Of a stretch of 64,000 nucleotides of DNA, positions 18,264 through 26,751 are shown one piece after another (positions within the stretch are counted from its first letter, which is position 1; every line of letters begins with the position of its first letter). The position numbers and the translations under genes are program-made. A model generated the notes under the pieces. It was given only the letters and a program-made list of their open reading frames with translations, made no database searches and was not told the origin of the DNA. Origin of the DNA: Microbacterium sp. EST19A. Its GTDB lineage: Bacteria > Actinomycetota > Actinomycetes > Actinomycetales > Microbacteriaceae. The stretch spans positions 930,001-994,000 of the forward strand of contig NZ_JAHXYZ010000002.1 in the NCBI RefSeq assembly GCF_019969685.1, in the 5' to 3' direction.

Positions 18264-18316
18264 TTTTCTGCATGACTGTGCCGTGTTCGACCCGCGAATG
18301 TGCTAAAGATGAGGTC

Positions 18317-19120
18317 ATGGATGCTTCAGGAACGGCCCGACGCCGCCTCCCCGCGGGCAGGAAGGCCGATCTCGCCAGCTATGTCGAGCAGACCGGCCAG
18401 GTGACCGTCGGCGATCTCGCCGAGCACTTCGGGGTCTCCATCGACACGATCCGTCGCGACCTCGATCAGCTCGATCGCGAAGGCGTGCTCGTGCGCACGC
18501 ACGGCGGGGCCGTCAGCTCCGCGAGCGGCCCGCTGAAGGATCGTGCGCTCGACGTGCGCATGCGGGTGCAGACCGAGGAGAAGGAGCGGATCGCGCGCCT
18601 CGCCGCGGGTCTGGTCGAGGACGGCTCGGTCATCATGCTCAACGCCGGCACGACCACGCTCGCGGTCGCGCGTGCCCTGCGGAACCATCACGACCTGACG
18701 ATCGCCACGAACAACCTCCGCATCCCCGGGGAGCTCTCGCCGTCGGCCTTCCGCGACCTCTACGTGTTCGGCGGCGCGGTGCGCTCGATCACCCAGGCGA
18801 CCACAGGACCCGTGACCTTCACGATGACGCCCGGAGGGCCGGAGGTCGACATCCGCTGCGACCTGGCCCTGATCGCCGTGGGCGCGATCGACGAGGCCGG
18901 ATACTCGACGTCGAACCTCGGCGATGCGGCGATGATGTCCGAGATGATGCAGCGCGCCGAGCGCACCGCGATCCTCGCCGACTCGACGAAGCTCGGCCGC
19001 CGGTTCTTCGCGCAGATCGCGCTGCTCGAGCGAGCGGACTATCTGATCACCGACGCTCCCCCGCCGCCACGCATGGCCGCCGCCCTCGCCCAGGCCGACG
19101 TGCAGGTGCTCACGCCCTGA
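18317..19120 (+). CDS. DeoR/GlpR-type transcriptional regulator
   Basis: A 267-residue regulator with an N-terminal winged helix (VTVGDLAEHFGVSIDTIRRDL, about residues 30-50) and a DeoR-type sugar-phosphate sensor domain: NAGTTTLAVARAL in place of the usual D-x-G-T-T, then FGGAVRS and the LALIAVGAIDE region. Family members are repressors released by phosphorylated sugars. It is divergent from the ABC importer/aldolase/kinase/isomerase operon, whose phosphorylated intermediate is the likely ligand. Start at 18317 is the first ATG before the conserved helix. Confidence 0.9.
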   Translation: MDASGTARRRLPAGRKADLASYVEQTGQVTVGDLAEHFGVSIDTIRRDLDQLDREGVLVRTHGGAVSSASGPLKDRALDVRMRVQTEEKERIARLAAGLVEDGSVIMLNAGTTTLAVARALRNHHDLTIATNNLRIPGELSPSAFRDLYVFGGAVRSITQATTGPVTFTMTPGGPEVDIRCDLALIAVGAIDEAGYSTSNLGDAAMMSEMMQRAERTAILADSTKLGRRFFAQIALLERADYLITDAPPPPRMAAALAQADVQVLTP

Positions 19121-19199
19121 GCGCCCCCAGGCGGGCGAGGAATCCGATCGGTCAGGATTCGAGAAGCACCCTCGGCGCGGCATCCGTAGCGTCGAGGAC

Positions 19200-19823
19200 A
19201 TGAACACCATCATCGATTCCGTCACCCTCGACGTCACCGACCTCGAGGCCGCCCAGTCCTTCTACGCAGCCGCCTTCGACCTGGGCGATCGTCTGCGTTT
19301 CCGTGCGTCGGATGCTGCGTCATCCGGCTTCCGCGGATACACCCTCTCCCTCGTCGTCTCGCAGCCCGGCAACGTGCACGCGCTCGTGAATGCCGCCGTC
19401 GCCGCAGGCGCCACGGTGATCAAGCCCGTCTCGAAGTCGCTCTGGGGCGTCGGCGGCACCGTGCAGGCGCCCGACGGGGCGATCTGGAAGGTCGCCACGT
19501 CCGCGAAGAAGGACACCGCTCCCCCGAGCCGTTCCGTCGACGAGGTGATCCTGCTCCTCGGTGCCGACGACATCATCGCGTCGAAGACGTTCTATGAGGA
19601 GCGCGGCATCCCCGTCGCGAAGAGCTTCGGTCGCAGCTACGTGCAGTTCGACACGGGGACGAGCCCGATCGGGCTCGGGCTGTATCGCCACGCCTCACTC
19701 GCGAAGGATGCCGGGGTGCCGGCCGCCGGTTCCGGCTCGCACCGGCTCACGGTGAACGGAGCGCTCGGCGCAGCGGTCGACCCCGACGGGTTCGCCTGGG
19801 CTCCCGTGGAGGTGTACTCCTGA
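19200..19823 (+). CDS. VOC/glyoxalase-fold protein
   Basis: A 207-residue protein with two vicinal-oxygen-chelate modules: SVTLDVTDLEAAQSFYAAAF at the start and VILLLGADDIIASKTFYEER in the second half, each with a following GG-x-V or VDPDGFAW strand. This matches the glyoxalase/bleomycin-resistance superfamily. Metal ligands are not clearly conserved, so the activity is not predictable. It is convergent with the secreted nuclease gene and ends at a shared terminator. Confidence 0.75.
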   Translation: MNTIIDSVTLDVTDLEAAQSFYAAAFDLGDRLRFRASDAASSGFRGYTLSLVVSQPGNVHALVNAAVAAGATVIKPVSKSLWGVGGTVQAPDGAIWKVATSAKKDTAPPSRSVDEVILLLGADDIIASKTFYEERGIPVAKSFGRSYVQFDTGTSPIGLGLYRHASLAKDAGVPAAGSGSHRLTVNGALGAAVDPDGFAWAPVEVYS

Positions 19824-19839
19824 GCGACCCGCGTAACGG

Positions 19840-19873
19840 CAGAGGCCGCCGGGGTATCCCCCGACGGCCTCTG
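19840..19873. terminator. Bidirectional terminator
   Basis: Arms 19840-19854 and 19858-19873 pair over about 15 bases with one mismatch around a tat loop, between the convergent VOC and nuclease genes. Confidence 0.75.
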
Positions 19874-19895
19874 TCCTGTCATCCCGCGTGCAGGA

Positions 19896-22800
19896 TCACC
19901 ACCATCCGGTGAGCAGATCCCACAGCCAGTCGAGGATGTCGCCGATGATGCCGCCGATTCCTCCGGCCCGGTTGACCGTGACGGTGGCTGTCGCCTCGTC
20001 ACCGTCGGCCTGCGAGACGGCGACCGTGTACTTGCCCGGCTGCGTCTTCTTCGGAACGGTCACCGAGGTGCTGAACGAGCCGTCGTCGCCGACCTGAACG
20101 GTGCCGACCTCGATGGCCTGCCCCTTCTTCGGGCGCAGCTCCACCGTCACCGTCTCACCCGGCAGATATCCCTCGCCGGTGATGGTGAGCTTCTTGCCCG
20201 CCGTCACCTTGGAGGAGCCGAGCGCGATCGTCCCCGCGAACTCGGCGGGCTCTTCGTCGGCGATCGTGAACGGCACCTGCACGGTGGTTCCGGTGCTCGC
20301 GACGGCCACGGTGAGCTGCTGCTCGCCGAAGACGCCGGACGGCACCGTGAACGTGAGGCTCGCGCGCCCGACCTCATCGGTCGTGTCGACGATGGTCGGG
20401 TCGACCGCTCCGGCCGCGAGCTGCGTGCCGCCCAGCGAGAGCGTCACCTCACCCGGGGCCGGCTCGCCCGCGCTGAACGCGAGTGAGGACAGCGAGACCG
20501 TCACCTGGTCGCCGGCGCTGTAGCCGTCGGCATCCGCCGGGCTGACCGCGACGCCGACCGCACGCTGGGCGTAGTCGGGGCTGGCGGTCTTGTTCGCGTC
20601 GAACCAGTCGACCATCGACTGCAGGTCGATCTTGCCGGTGTCACGCTTGCCCGTGCCCTCCTTGAAGGTGAAGAAGTTGTCTCCACCCGCGGCGAGGAAC
20701 GAGTTCGCGGCGACGTTGTAGCTCGCAGCGGGATCGATCGGCGTGCCGTCGAGGGTGATCGACGTGATCCGCGAACCCTGCGCCCCGGCGGGGTCGTAGG
20801 TGTACACGAGCCCTTCCGAGACGCCGAGCTTCAGGAACGGCCGCGCGGAACCCGCAGGCTGCCACTGCTCCTCGAGCACGCCCTTGAGCTGCGCACCCGT
20901 GAGCGTCAGCGTCACCAGCGTGTTGGCGAACGGCTGGACCGTCGCCGCCTCGCGGTAGGTGACGTTGCCGGCGGGATCGGATGCTCCGGTCGAGGCGTAC
21001 GTGAGGTTCGCCCGGATTCCGCCCGGGTTCATCAACGCGATGTCCGCGTCGGTGGACCACTTCTGCACGTCGGCGACGAAGTTGCCGATGGTGGACTCGC
21101 CACCACGGTTCTCCGACGCGTTCGCCTGGCGTGCCCGGTTGAAGTCGGCCGTGATGTCGCCGACCTTGACCGCACCCAGCACATCGGCCTCGGCCTTCGC
21201 CTGAGCGACGATGGCGGCGACGTCGGGGTCGGCCGGGTACAGCGGCGCTCCCGCGGCGGTGAGGGGCTTGATCTCGTTGGTGATCGAGAGCAGCTCCTTC
21301 GACTCGGGGTCGACCTGGAGGTTCATCAGACCCAGGTTCTCGCCGTACTGCCCGGCAGAGACGACCGGGCGGCCGTCGATGACGTGGTTGTAGGCGAGAT
21401 GCGTGTGCGCCGAGACGATCGCGTCCACGTCGTCATCGACGCCGTAGACGATCTCGCCGAGGGGCGAGTCCTCCGTGATGCTGGAGAGCTCGGTGCTCGC
21501 GGCGCCCTCGTGCACGAGGAGGATGACGACATCCGCCTCGCCGTTGGACTCGTCGCCGTCGCGCAGGTCGTCGGCCACCGCGTTCACGGAGTCGACGATG
21601 CTGCGCACCTCGAGGTCCGCGATGCCTTCCGGCGACACGAGCGAGTCGAGATCTTCGGTGACGGCGCCGACGAAGCCGACCTTGACGCCGTCGAGCTCCT
21701 TCACCCAGGCCGGTGCGAGCGCAGGCTCTCCGGTCTCAGTGACGAACACGTTCGACGAGATGTACTCCCAGTCCGCGCGGTCCTGCACGCGGTCGCGCAG
21801 GTCTTCCCAGCCCTGGTCGAACTCGTGGTTGCCCGCGGCGCTGACGTCGAGACCGGCGGCGTTGAGCGCGTCGATCGTCGGGTTGTCGTCGTTGATGAAC
21901 GAGGTGAACGTCGATGCGCCGATCAGGTCGCCGGCTCCGGCGAAGATCGTGTTCGGGTTCTCCGCACGGAACTGCTCGACCGCGCCCGCCAGCACCGCAG
22001 CGCCTGCTGCCGCACCGTCGGCTTCGATCCGACCGTGGAAGTCGTTGACCGTCACGACGTCGATGCTCACCGGCGGGATCTCCGAGGAGACGCCGACGAT
22101 GATCGGGTCGTGGTCGCTGGAGCGGTAGGGCGTGCCCGACTCGGTGGTGCCGAACGCGTAGCCGCGGTCGCTCCACTCCGGCGAGTTGATGCCCCACACG
22201 CCGGCACCCGTGATGGATGCGGCCAGCGACGGCGACGCGATCACGTGGTCGAGCGAGCCGAGCTCGCCGTCGAACGTGTACGTGTACTGTCCGGCGGCCT
22301 TGTCGGCGACCAGATCGCTCCAGCCGTTCGAGGTGAAGACGTCGATCGGGTCTTCCTTGCCGTAGGCGTTGAAGTCGCCGATCAACAGCATGTCGCTGCT
22401 TCCGGAGGTCTCCTCGAGCTCGGCGGTGAAGGCCAGGACGGCGTTCGCCTGCGCGACGCGGTCGGCGTTGAAGAAGCCCTGGCCGTCGGCCGGCTCGGAA
22501 CCTGCACCCGAGGGAGGCGACTTGGACTTGAAGTGGTTCGCGACGACCGTGACGACGCGTCCGTCGATGTCGAACGCCTGGGCGATCGGCTCGCGGGCGT
22601 TGCCCCAGACGGACTCATCGGTGATGGTCGCGCTGTCGCCCACCGTGGAGACGGCGTCCTTCTTGTAGATGATCGCGTTCGTGATGTAGTCGGTCGTGGC
22701 CGCATCGTTCAGCGCGTCGGGCGTGGGCACGTAGTCCCACACGTCGCTGCCGGCATCCTCGTTCAGACCTGCGACCAGATCCTGGAGGGCCGAGTCGATC

Positions 22801-24536
22801 GGCTTGCCGAGCTTCACCGAGTTCTCGATCTCCATGAGCGAGACGATCTCGGCATCCAGTCCGTTGATCGCCGAGACGATCTTCGACTTCTGGATCGCGA
22901 ACTCCTCGGCCGTCTCCGCTCCCCGAGCGTCGGGGTTCTCGGACGTCAGCGTCGTGAAGTAGTTGTACACGTTGAACGACGCGACCTGGGCGTCTCCGCC
23001 GACCTCGGGAGCCGACTCGGTGCGGGGGTTCGTCGCCTCGAAGCCGACCTTGAGGTCTGCCGGAGACGAGTTGTCGATGGGCACGACCGGCTGCAGTCGC
23101 CAGTCGTCGAAGCCCCACTGCAGCACGAAGCCGTTGTCGCCGAAGTCGACGCTGTCGCCGTTGCGGACGACCGTGTCCTCGGTGAAGTAGGGCTGGTCGC
23201 CGGGGTGCGTGCTGTTCCCGACCTGCACGGACCAGCCGTCGTCGAGCAGGATCCGGTTCGCCCGGTTCGCCGCGGTGATGGCCGCAGCCTCGGCACCGGG
23301 ACGCGTGGTCTCCGTGCTCTTGACGTTGAGGTCTGCACCGGCGTTGAGCCAGAGAGTGCCGAAGTTGAAGAGCTGGTGGCTGGAGGCCAGCCGGTAGGTG
23401 CCCTCCGGAGCGACGTACATGTTCTCGTACTGTTCGCGGTCCGTCCCGCGCACGGTGTCGGGGAGAGGCGTGACGGCGGGGACGCCGGCGCCGGCGGCGA
23501 GAACCTCGACGTCTGCGACGGCGCCGGGGTTCAGCTGCGTCTGGCCGAAGTACTCGCTGACCGATCCGGTCACCGAGACGAGGTCGCCGATGGCGAGCGT
23601 CGGGGCCAGTGCGTTGAGGAAGACGAAGACGCCGTCCGAGGCGCCGGGGGTCGCATCCGTCGCGCCACCGGAGCCCTGCGTCTGGATGACGATGCCTTTG
23701 TAGCCGCCGGTGCGGTAGTCGGCGGTGACGACGCCCTCGACGGTGACGGTCTGACCGCTCAGCGGCGAGACGTCGGTCGTGCCCTGGACCTCGGCGATCG
23801 TGGCCGCAGTCGGCTCGGGATCGGGATCGGGATCCGGGCCGGGACCGGTGCCGCCGGTGCCCTGCGGCGTGATCGTCGCGGACAGCGTGAAGTCGGCGCT
23901 GTTGACGTCGGTGTCGACGCCGCCCGTGCGGTTCAGCGATTTGACGTCGGTGTTCCCGGCGGGCGCCGTCGCAGCGGATGTCTCGAACGTGTTGGAGGTG
24001 CCGTAGCCGAGCACGTCGATCACGCCTTCGACGCCGGAGACCGAGCCGGGAGTGAGCGTGACGGCGGCGGTGCCCGCGACGAGGGCGAGGGTGCCGGTGG
24101 TGCCGCTCGGCGTCAGCGTGCTGACCGCGTCGGGGGTCGGAAGCTCGGCGCCGTTCGCACCGTTGCTGTTGCCCTGGACCAGGTAGTAGCCGCCGGCGGG
24201 GATGACGCCGGTGAGCGGTGCCACGCCGTTCGAGGCGCCGGTTCCGGTCGCCGACCGGTACTGCAGCGACATGCCGTCGAGGGTGATCGGCGCGGACGTC
24301 GGGTTGTAGAGCTCGACGAACTTGTTCTTGAACGCGGCCCCGGCGCTGCCTCCGGAGAGATACGCCTCGTTGATCACCACCCCCGTTCCGGCAGGATCGG
24401 CGAACGCGGGCACGGCGGTCAGCGAGCCGAAGCCCAACGCTGCCACACAGGTCACGGCGAGAGCGCCGACGCGCCCCCTGTTTCTACGGTGCGCGACGGG
24501 AGCCATGCGGTTCCCGTCCTCTGGAGCGGACATCAT
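19896..24536 (-). CDS. Secreted ExeM/NucH-type nuclease fused to a 5-prime-nucleotidase
   Basis: A 1546-residue exported protein. GAGGAG upstream of the tandem ATGs sets the start at 24536; a basic N-region and hydrophobic core end in VPAFADP. In order: a lamin-tail domain (about 35-165), an OB-fold-like segment, an endonuclease/exonuclease/phosphatase domain (NVYNYF, EIENS, NHFKSK, GDFNAYG, SSDHDPI), a metallophosphatase (VNDFHGR, GNHEFDQG, SAHTHLAY), a 5-prime-nucleotidase C-domain (MNPGGIRANL, NSFLAAGGDNF), and Ig-like repeats. It would cut extracellular DNA and remove phosphate from the nucleotides. It ends in a Trp-rich tail (DILDWLWDLLTGWW) instead of a sortase signal. Confidence 0.9.
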   Translation of the reverse strand: MMSAPEDGNRMAPVAHRRNRGRVGALAVTCVAALGFGSLTAVPAFADPAGTGVVINEAYLSGGSAGAAFKNKFVELYNPTSAPITLDGMSLQYRSATGTGASNGVAPLTGVIPAGGYYLVQGNSNGANGAELPTPDAVSTLTPSGTTGTLALVAGTAAVTLTPGSVSGVEGVIDVLGYGTSNTFETSAATAPAGNTDVKSLNRTGGVDTDVNSADFTLSATITPQGTGGTGPGPDPDPDPEPTAATIAEVQGTTDVSPLSGQTVTVEGVVTADYRTGGYKGIVIQTQGSGGATDATPGASDGVFVFLNALAPTLAIGDLVSVTGSVSEYFGQTQLNPGAVADVEVLAAGAGVPAVTPLPDTVRGTDREQYENMYVAPEGTYRLASSHQLFNFGTLWLNAGADLNVKSTETTRPGAEAAAITAANRANRILLDDGWSVQVGNSTHPGDQPYFTEDTVVRNGDSVDFGDNGFVLQWGFDDWRLQPVVPIDNSSPADLKVGFEATNPRTESAPEVGGDAQVASFNVYNYFTTLTSENPDARGAETAEEFAIQKSKIVSAINGLDAEIVSLMEIENSVKLGKPIDSALQDLVAGLNEDAGSDVWDYVPTPDALNDAATTDYITNAIIYKKDAVSTVGDSATITDESVWGNAREPIAQAFDIDGRVVTVVANHFKSKSPPSGAGSEPADGQGFFNADRVAQANAVLAFTAELEETSGSSDMLLIGDFNAYGKEDPIDVFTSNGWSDLVADKAAGQYTYTFDGELGSLDHVIASPSLAASITGAGVWGINSPEWSDRGYAFGTTESGTPYRSSDHDPIIVGVSSEIPPVSIDVVTVNDFHGRIEADGAAAGAAVLAGAVEQFRAENPNTIFAGAGDLIGASTFTSFINDDNPTIDALNAAGLDVSAAGNHEFDQGWEDLRDRVQDRADWEYISSNVFVTETGEPALAPAWVKELDGVKVGFVGAVTEDLDSLVSPEGIADLEVRSIVDSVNAVADDLRDGDESNGEADVVILLVHEGAASTELSSITEDSPLGEIVYGVDDDVDAIVSAHTHLAYNHVIDGRPVVSAGQYGENLGLMNLQVDPESKELLSITNEIKPLTAAGAPLYPADPDVAAIVAQAKAEADVLGAVKVGDITADFNRARQANASENRGGESTIGNFVADVQKWSTDADIALMNPGGIRANLTYASTGASDPAGNVTYREAATVQPFANTLVTLTLTGAQLKGVLEEQWQPAGSARPFLKLGVSEGLVYTYDPAGAQGSRITSITLDGTPIDPAASYNVAANSFLAAGGDNFFTFKEGTGKRDTGKIDLQSMVDWFDANKTASPDYAQRAVGVAVSPADADGYSAGDQVTVSLSSLAFSAGEPAPGEVTLSLGGTQLAAGAVDPTIVDTTDEVGRASLTFTVPSGVFGEQQLTVAVASTGTTVQVPFTIADEEPAEFAGTIALGSSKVTAGKKLTITGEGYLPGETVTVELRPKKGQAIEVGTVQVGDDGSFSTSVTVPKKTQPGKYTVAVSQADGDEATATVTVNRAGGIGGIIGDILDWLWDLLTGWW

Positions 24537-24735
24537 CGGTGCGGTCTCCTCGGTCGGTCGTGCGACATCTCTCATGAATCTGTCACGGCGCGCACCGGGG
24601 TCTCCCAGCCCGCACACATGTTGCGAGCATACGTAGCGGTTCCGACATCCTCAATGGAGTTTTCCGATTGGTCATCGACCGCTCACCGGATGTCCGCGAC
24701 GACCCCCGACGAAGGTCCATATGCCGGCATTCCGG

Positions 24736-24749
24736 CGCGCACGTGCGCG
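24736..24749. other. 14-base GC palindrome
   Basis: cgcgcacgtgcgcg is a perfect palindrome in the 240-base space between the nuclease and SURF1 genes. Another palindrome, atgccggcat, lies at 24721-24730. The space also holds the nuclease promoter region; no clear terminator for SURF1 is seen otherwise. Confidence 0.35.
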
Positions 24750-24776
24750 GGCGAGCGCGCGCAGATGCGCGTGTGA

Positions 24777-25577
24777 TCAGGCGGTTTCCGCGGCCTGCGC
24801 GTCGTCGAACTCCTCGACCTCGCGCTCCCACGCGTCCTTCGCGAGGCGGTACCAGAGATAGAACGCGAACCCGGCAAAGATCGCCCACTCGATCGCGTAG
24901 AAGATGTTCAGCCAGTTGACCGGGGACTGCTCCTCGGGAGCCGGGGAGGAGATGTCGACGAGGCCCGCGGTCGCACTGGTCGACGCGAGGTAGGGGCGGT
25001 ACACGTCCAGCTGCTCGGTGTCGTGCCAGCGGCTGAGGAGTGCCGCCGTCGACATCCGGTCCATCTGCGCGGGGTCGGAGCGCGGCGGGACCGACGGGCC
25101 CTCGTCCGAGATCACCCGGCCGCTGACCTGCACCTCGGCATCACCGGACTCGGCGTCGAGCTGCTCGACCGCGGCATCGGCCGCCTCGCGGTCCGGCGCC
25201 CATCCGATCGCGACGGCGATCGCGGTGCGATCGGCCACGCGCAGCTGACCGGTGACCCAGTAGCCCTCGACGTCGTCGTTGAAGCGGCTCGACACGATGA
25301 GGAAGTCGCCCTCGACCCAGGTGCCCGTGGCCTCGACGCGTTGACCGACGAGAGGTTCGGGAAGGTACTCGCCCGGTGCCACGACGTCGTCGAGGGGGCG
25401 CACCTGCTCGGTCGCGCCCGCGGGGGGCGGATCCGTCTCGATGGCCCGCTCGAGCTGCCATTGCCCGAGCCACGCGAACACGCCGGCGACGACCAGGCAC
25501 AGCAGCAGCATCCCGATCCACCGTCCCCGGAGCATGACCTCACGGAGGGTCGGCGGGAACGGTGCGGGAGTGGTCAC
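24777..25577 (-). CDS. SURF1 family cytochrome oxidase assembly protein
   Basis: A 266-residue membrane protein with the SURF1 layout: an N-terminal helix (WIGMLLLCLVVAGVFAWLG), the W-Q-L-E-R-A segment right after it, a large external domain with GTW and WVTGQL strands, and a C-terminal helix after NWLNIFYAIEW. SURF1 proteins help insert haem into cytochrome c oxidase subunit I. The GTG start at 25577 is 17 bases after the guaB3 stop, so the two genes are probably co-transcribed, though functionally unrelated. Confidence 0.88.
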   Translation of the reverse strand: MTTPAPFPPTLREVMLRGRWIGMLLLCLVVAGVFAWLGQWQLERAIETDPPPAGATEQVRPLDDVVAPGEYLPEPLVGQRVEATGTWVEGDFLIVSSRFNDDVEGYWVTGQLRVADRTAIAVAIGWAPDREAADAAVEQLDAESGDAEVQVSGRVISDEGPSVPPRSDPAQMDRMSTAALLSRWHDTEQLDVYRPYLASTSATAGLVDISSPAPEEQSPVNWLNIFYAIEWAIFAGFAFYLWYRLAKDAWEREVEEFDDAQAAETA

Positions 25578-25593
25578 GGTGACGCGCGGGGCC

Positions 25594-26715
25594 TCAGGCC
25601 TCGTACGGGGCGAGGACGACCTCGACCCGCTGGAACTCCTTGAGGTCGGAGTATCCGGTCGTCGCCATGGACTTGCGCAGCGCGCCGATGAGGTTCGCGG
25701 TGCCGTCGGCGACGGGCGCGGGGCCGTAGAGGATCTCCTCGAGCGTGCCGATGCCACCGACCTCGACGCGGCGGCCGCGCGGCAGCTGCGGGTGGTGCGC
25801 CTCGGGACCCCAGTGGAATCCCCGACCCGGCGCATCGGTGGCACGGGCGAGCGCGACGCCGAGCATGACGGCATCCGCTCCCATGGCCAGCGCCTTGACG
25901 ATGTCGCCGGATGTGCCGACGCCTCCGTCGGCGATGACGTGCACGTAGCGGCCGCCGGACTCGTCGAGGTAGTCGCGGCGCGCGGCGGCGACGTCGGAGA
26001 CCGCGGTGGCCATCGGCGCGTGGATGCCGAGGGTCGCGCGCGTCGTGGACGCCGCTCCCCCGCCGAAGCCGACGAGCACACCGGCGGCGCCCGTGCGCAT
26101 GAGGTGCAGGGCAGCGGTGTACGTCGCGGCGCCGCCCACGATCACCGGGACGTCGAGGTCGTAGATGAACTTCTTGAGGTTCAGGGGCTCGTCGACGCTC
26201 GACACGTGCTCGGCCGAGACCGTGGTGCCGCGGATGACGAACAGATCGACGCCTGCAGCGGCGACGGTGTCGTAGTGCTCCTGCGTGCGCTGCGGGGTGA
26301 GGGAGCCGGCGACCGTGACGCCGGCCTCGCGGATCTCGGCGAGGCGGCGCGTGATGAGCTCGGGCCGGATCGGCTCGGAGTACAGCTGCTGCATGCGCAC
26401 GGTGGCGTCGCCGTCATCGAGGCCGGCGATCTCGGCCAGCAGCGGCTCGGGGTCTTCGTAGCGCGTCCACAGGCCCTCGAGGTCGAGCACGCCGAGTCCG
26501 CCGAGCTGCCCGAGCATGATGGCGGTCTGCGGGCTCACCACCGAGTCCATCGGCGCACCCAGCACGGGGATGTCGAAGCCGAAGGCATCGATCGTCCACG
26601 CCGTCGAGACGTCCTCGGGATTGCGTGTGCGGCGCGAGGGCACCACCGCGATGTCGTCGAACGTATACGCGCGGCGGGCGCGCTTTCCTCGGCCGAGCTC
26701 GATCTCCATGGTCAC
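25594..26715 (-). CDS. guaB3: GuaB3 family IMP dehydrogenase-related protein
   Basis: A 373-residue TIM-barrel protein of the IMPDH/GMP reductase superfamily, without CBS domains. It has LGAPMDSVVSP, the phosphate-site glycines (VIADGGVGTSGD) and a C-terminal GALRKSMATTGY segment. The loop that holds the catalytic Cys in IMPDH (PGSICTTR) here reads GGAASTTR, with S223 at the Cys position, unlike the guaB product in this window (C312). GuaB3 proteins are widespread in actinobacteria; reports of activity vary, so a dehydrogenase role should not be assumed. AGGAG-like signal is weak; ATG at 26715 is the natural start. Confidence 0.88.
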   Translation of the reverse strand: MTMEIELGRGKRARRAYTFDDIAVVPSRRTRNPEDVSTAWTIDAFGFDIPVLGAPMDSVVSPQTAIMLGQLGGLGVLDLEGLWTRYEDPEPLLAEIAGLDDGDATVRMQQLYSEPIRPELITRRLAEIREAGVTVAGSLTPQRTQEHYDTVAAAGVDLFVIRGTTVSAEHVSSVDEPLNLKKFIYDLDVPVIVGGAATYTAALHLMRTGAAGVLVGFGGGAASTTRATLGIHAPMATAVSDVAAARRDYLDESGGRYVHVIADGGVGTSGDIVKALAMGADAVMLGVALARATDAPGRGFHWGPEAHHPQLPRGRRVEVGGIGTLEEILYGPAPVADGTANLIGALRKSMATTGYSDLKEFQRVEVVLAPYEA

Positions 26716-26751
26716 CCGTCCAGCCTACCCGGCGCCCGGAGGCGGCTGCAG

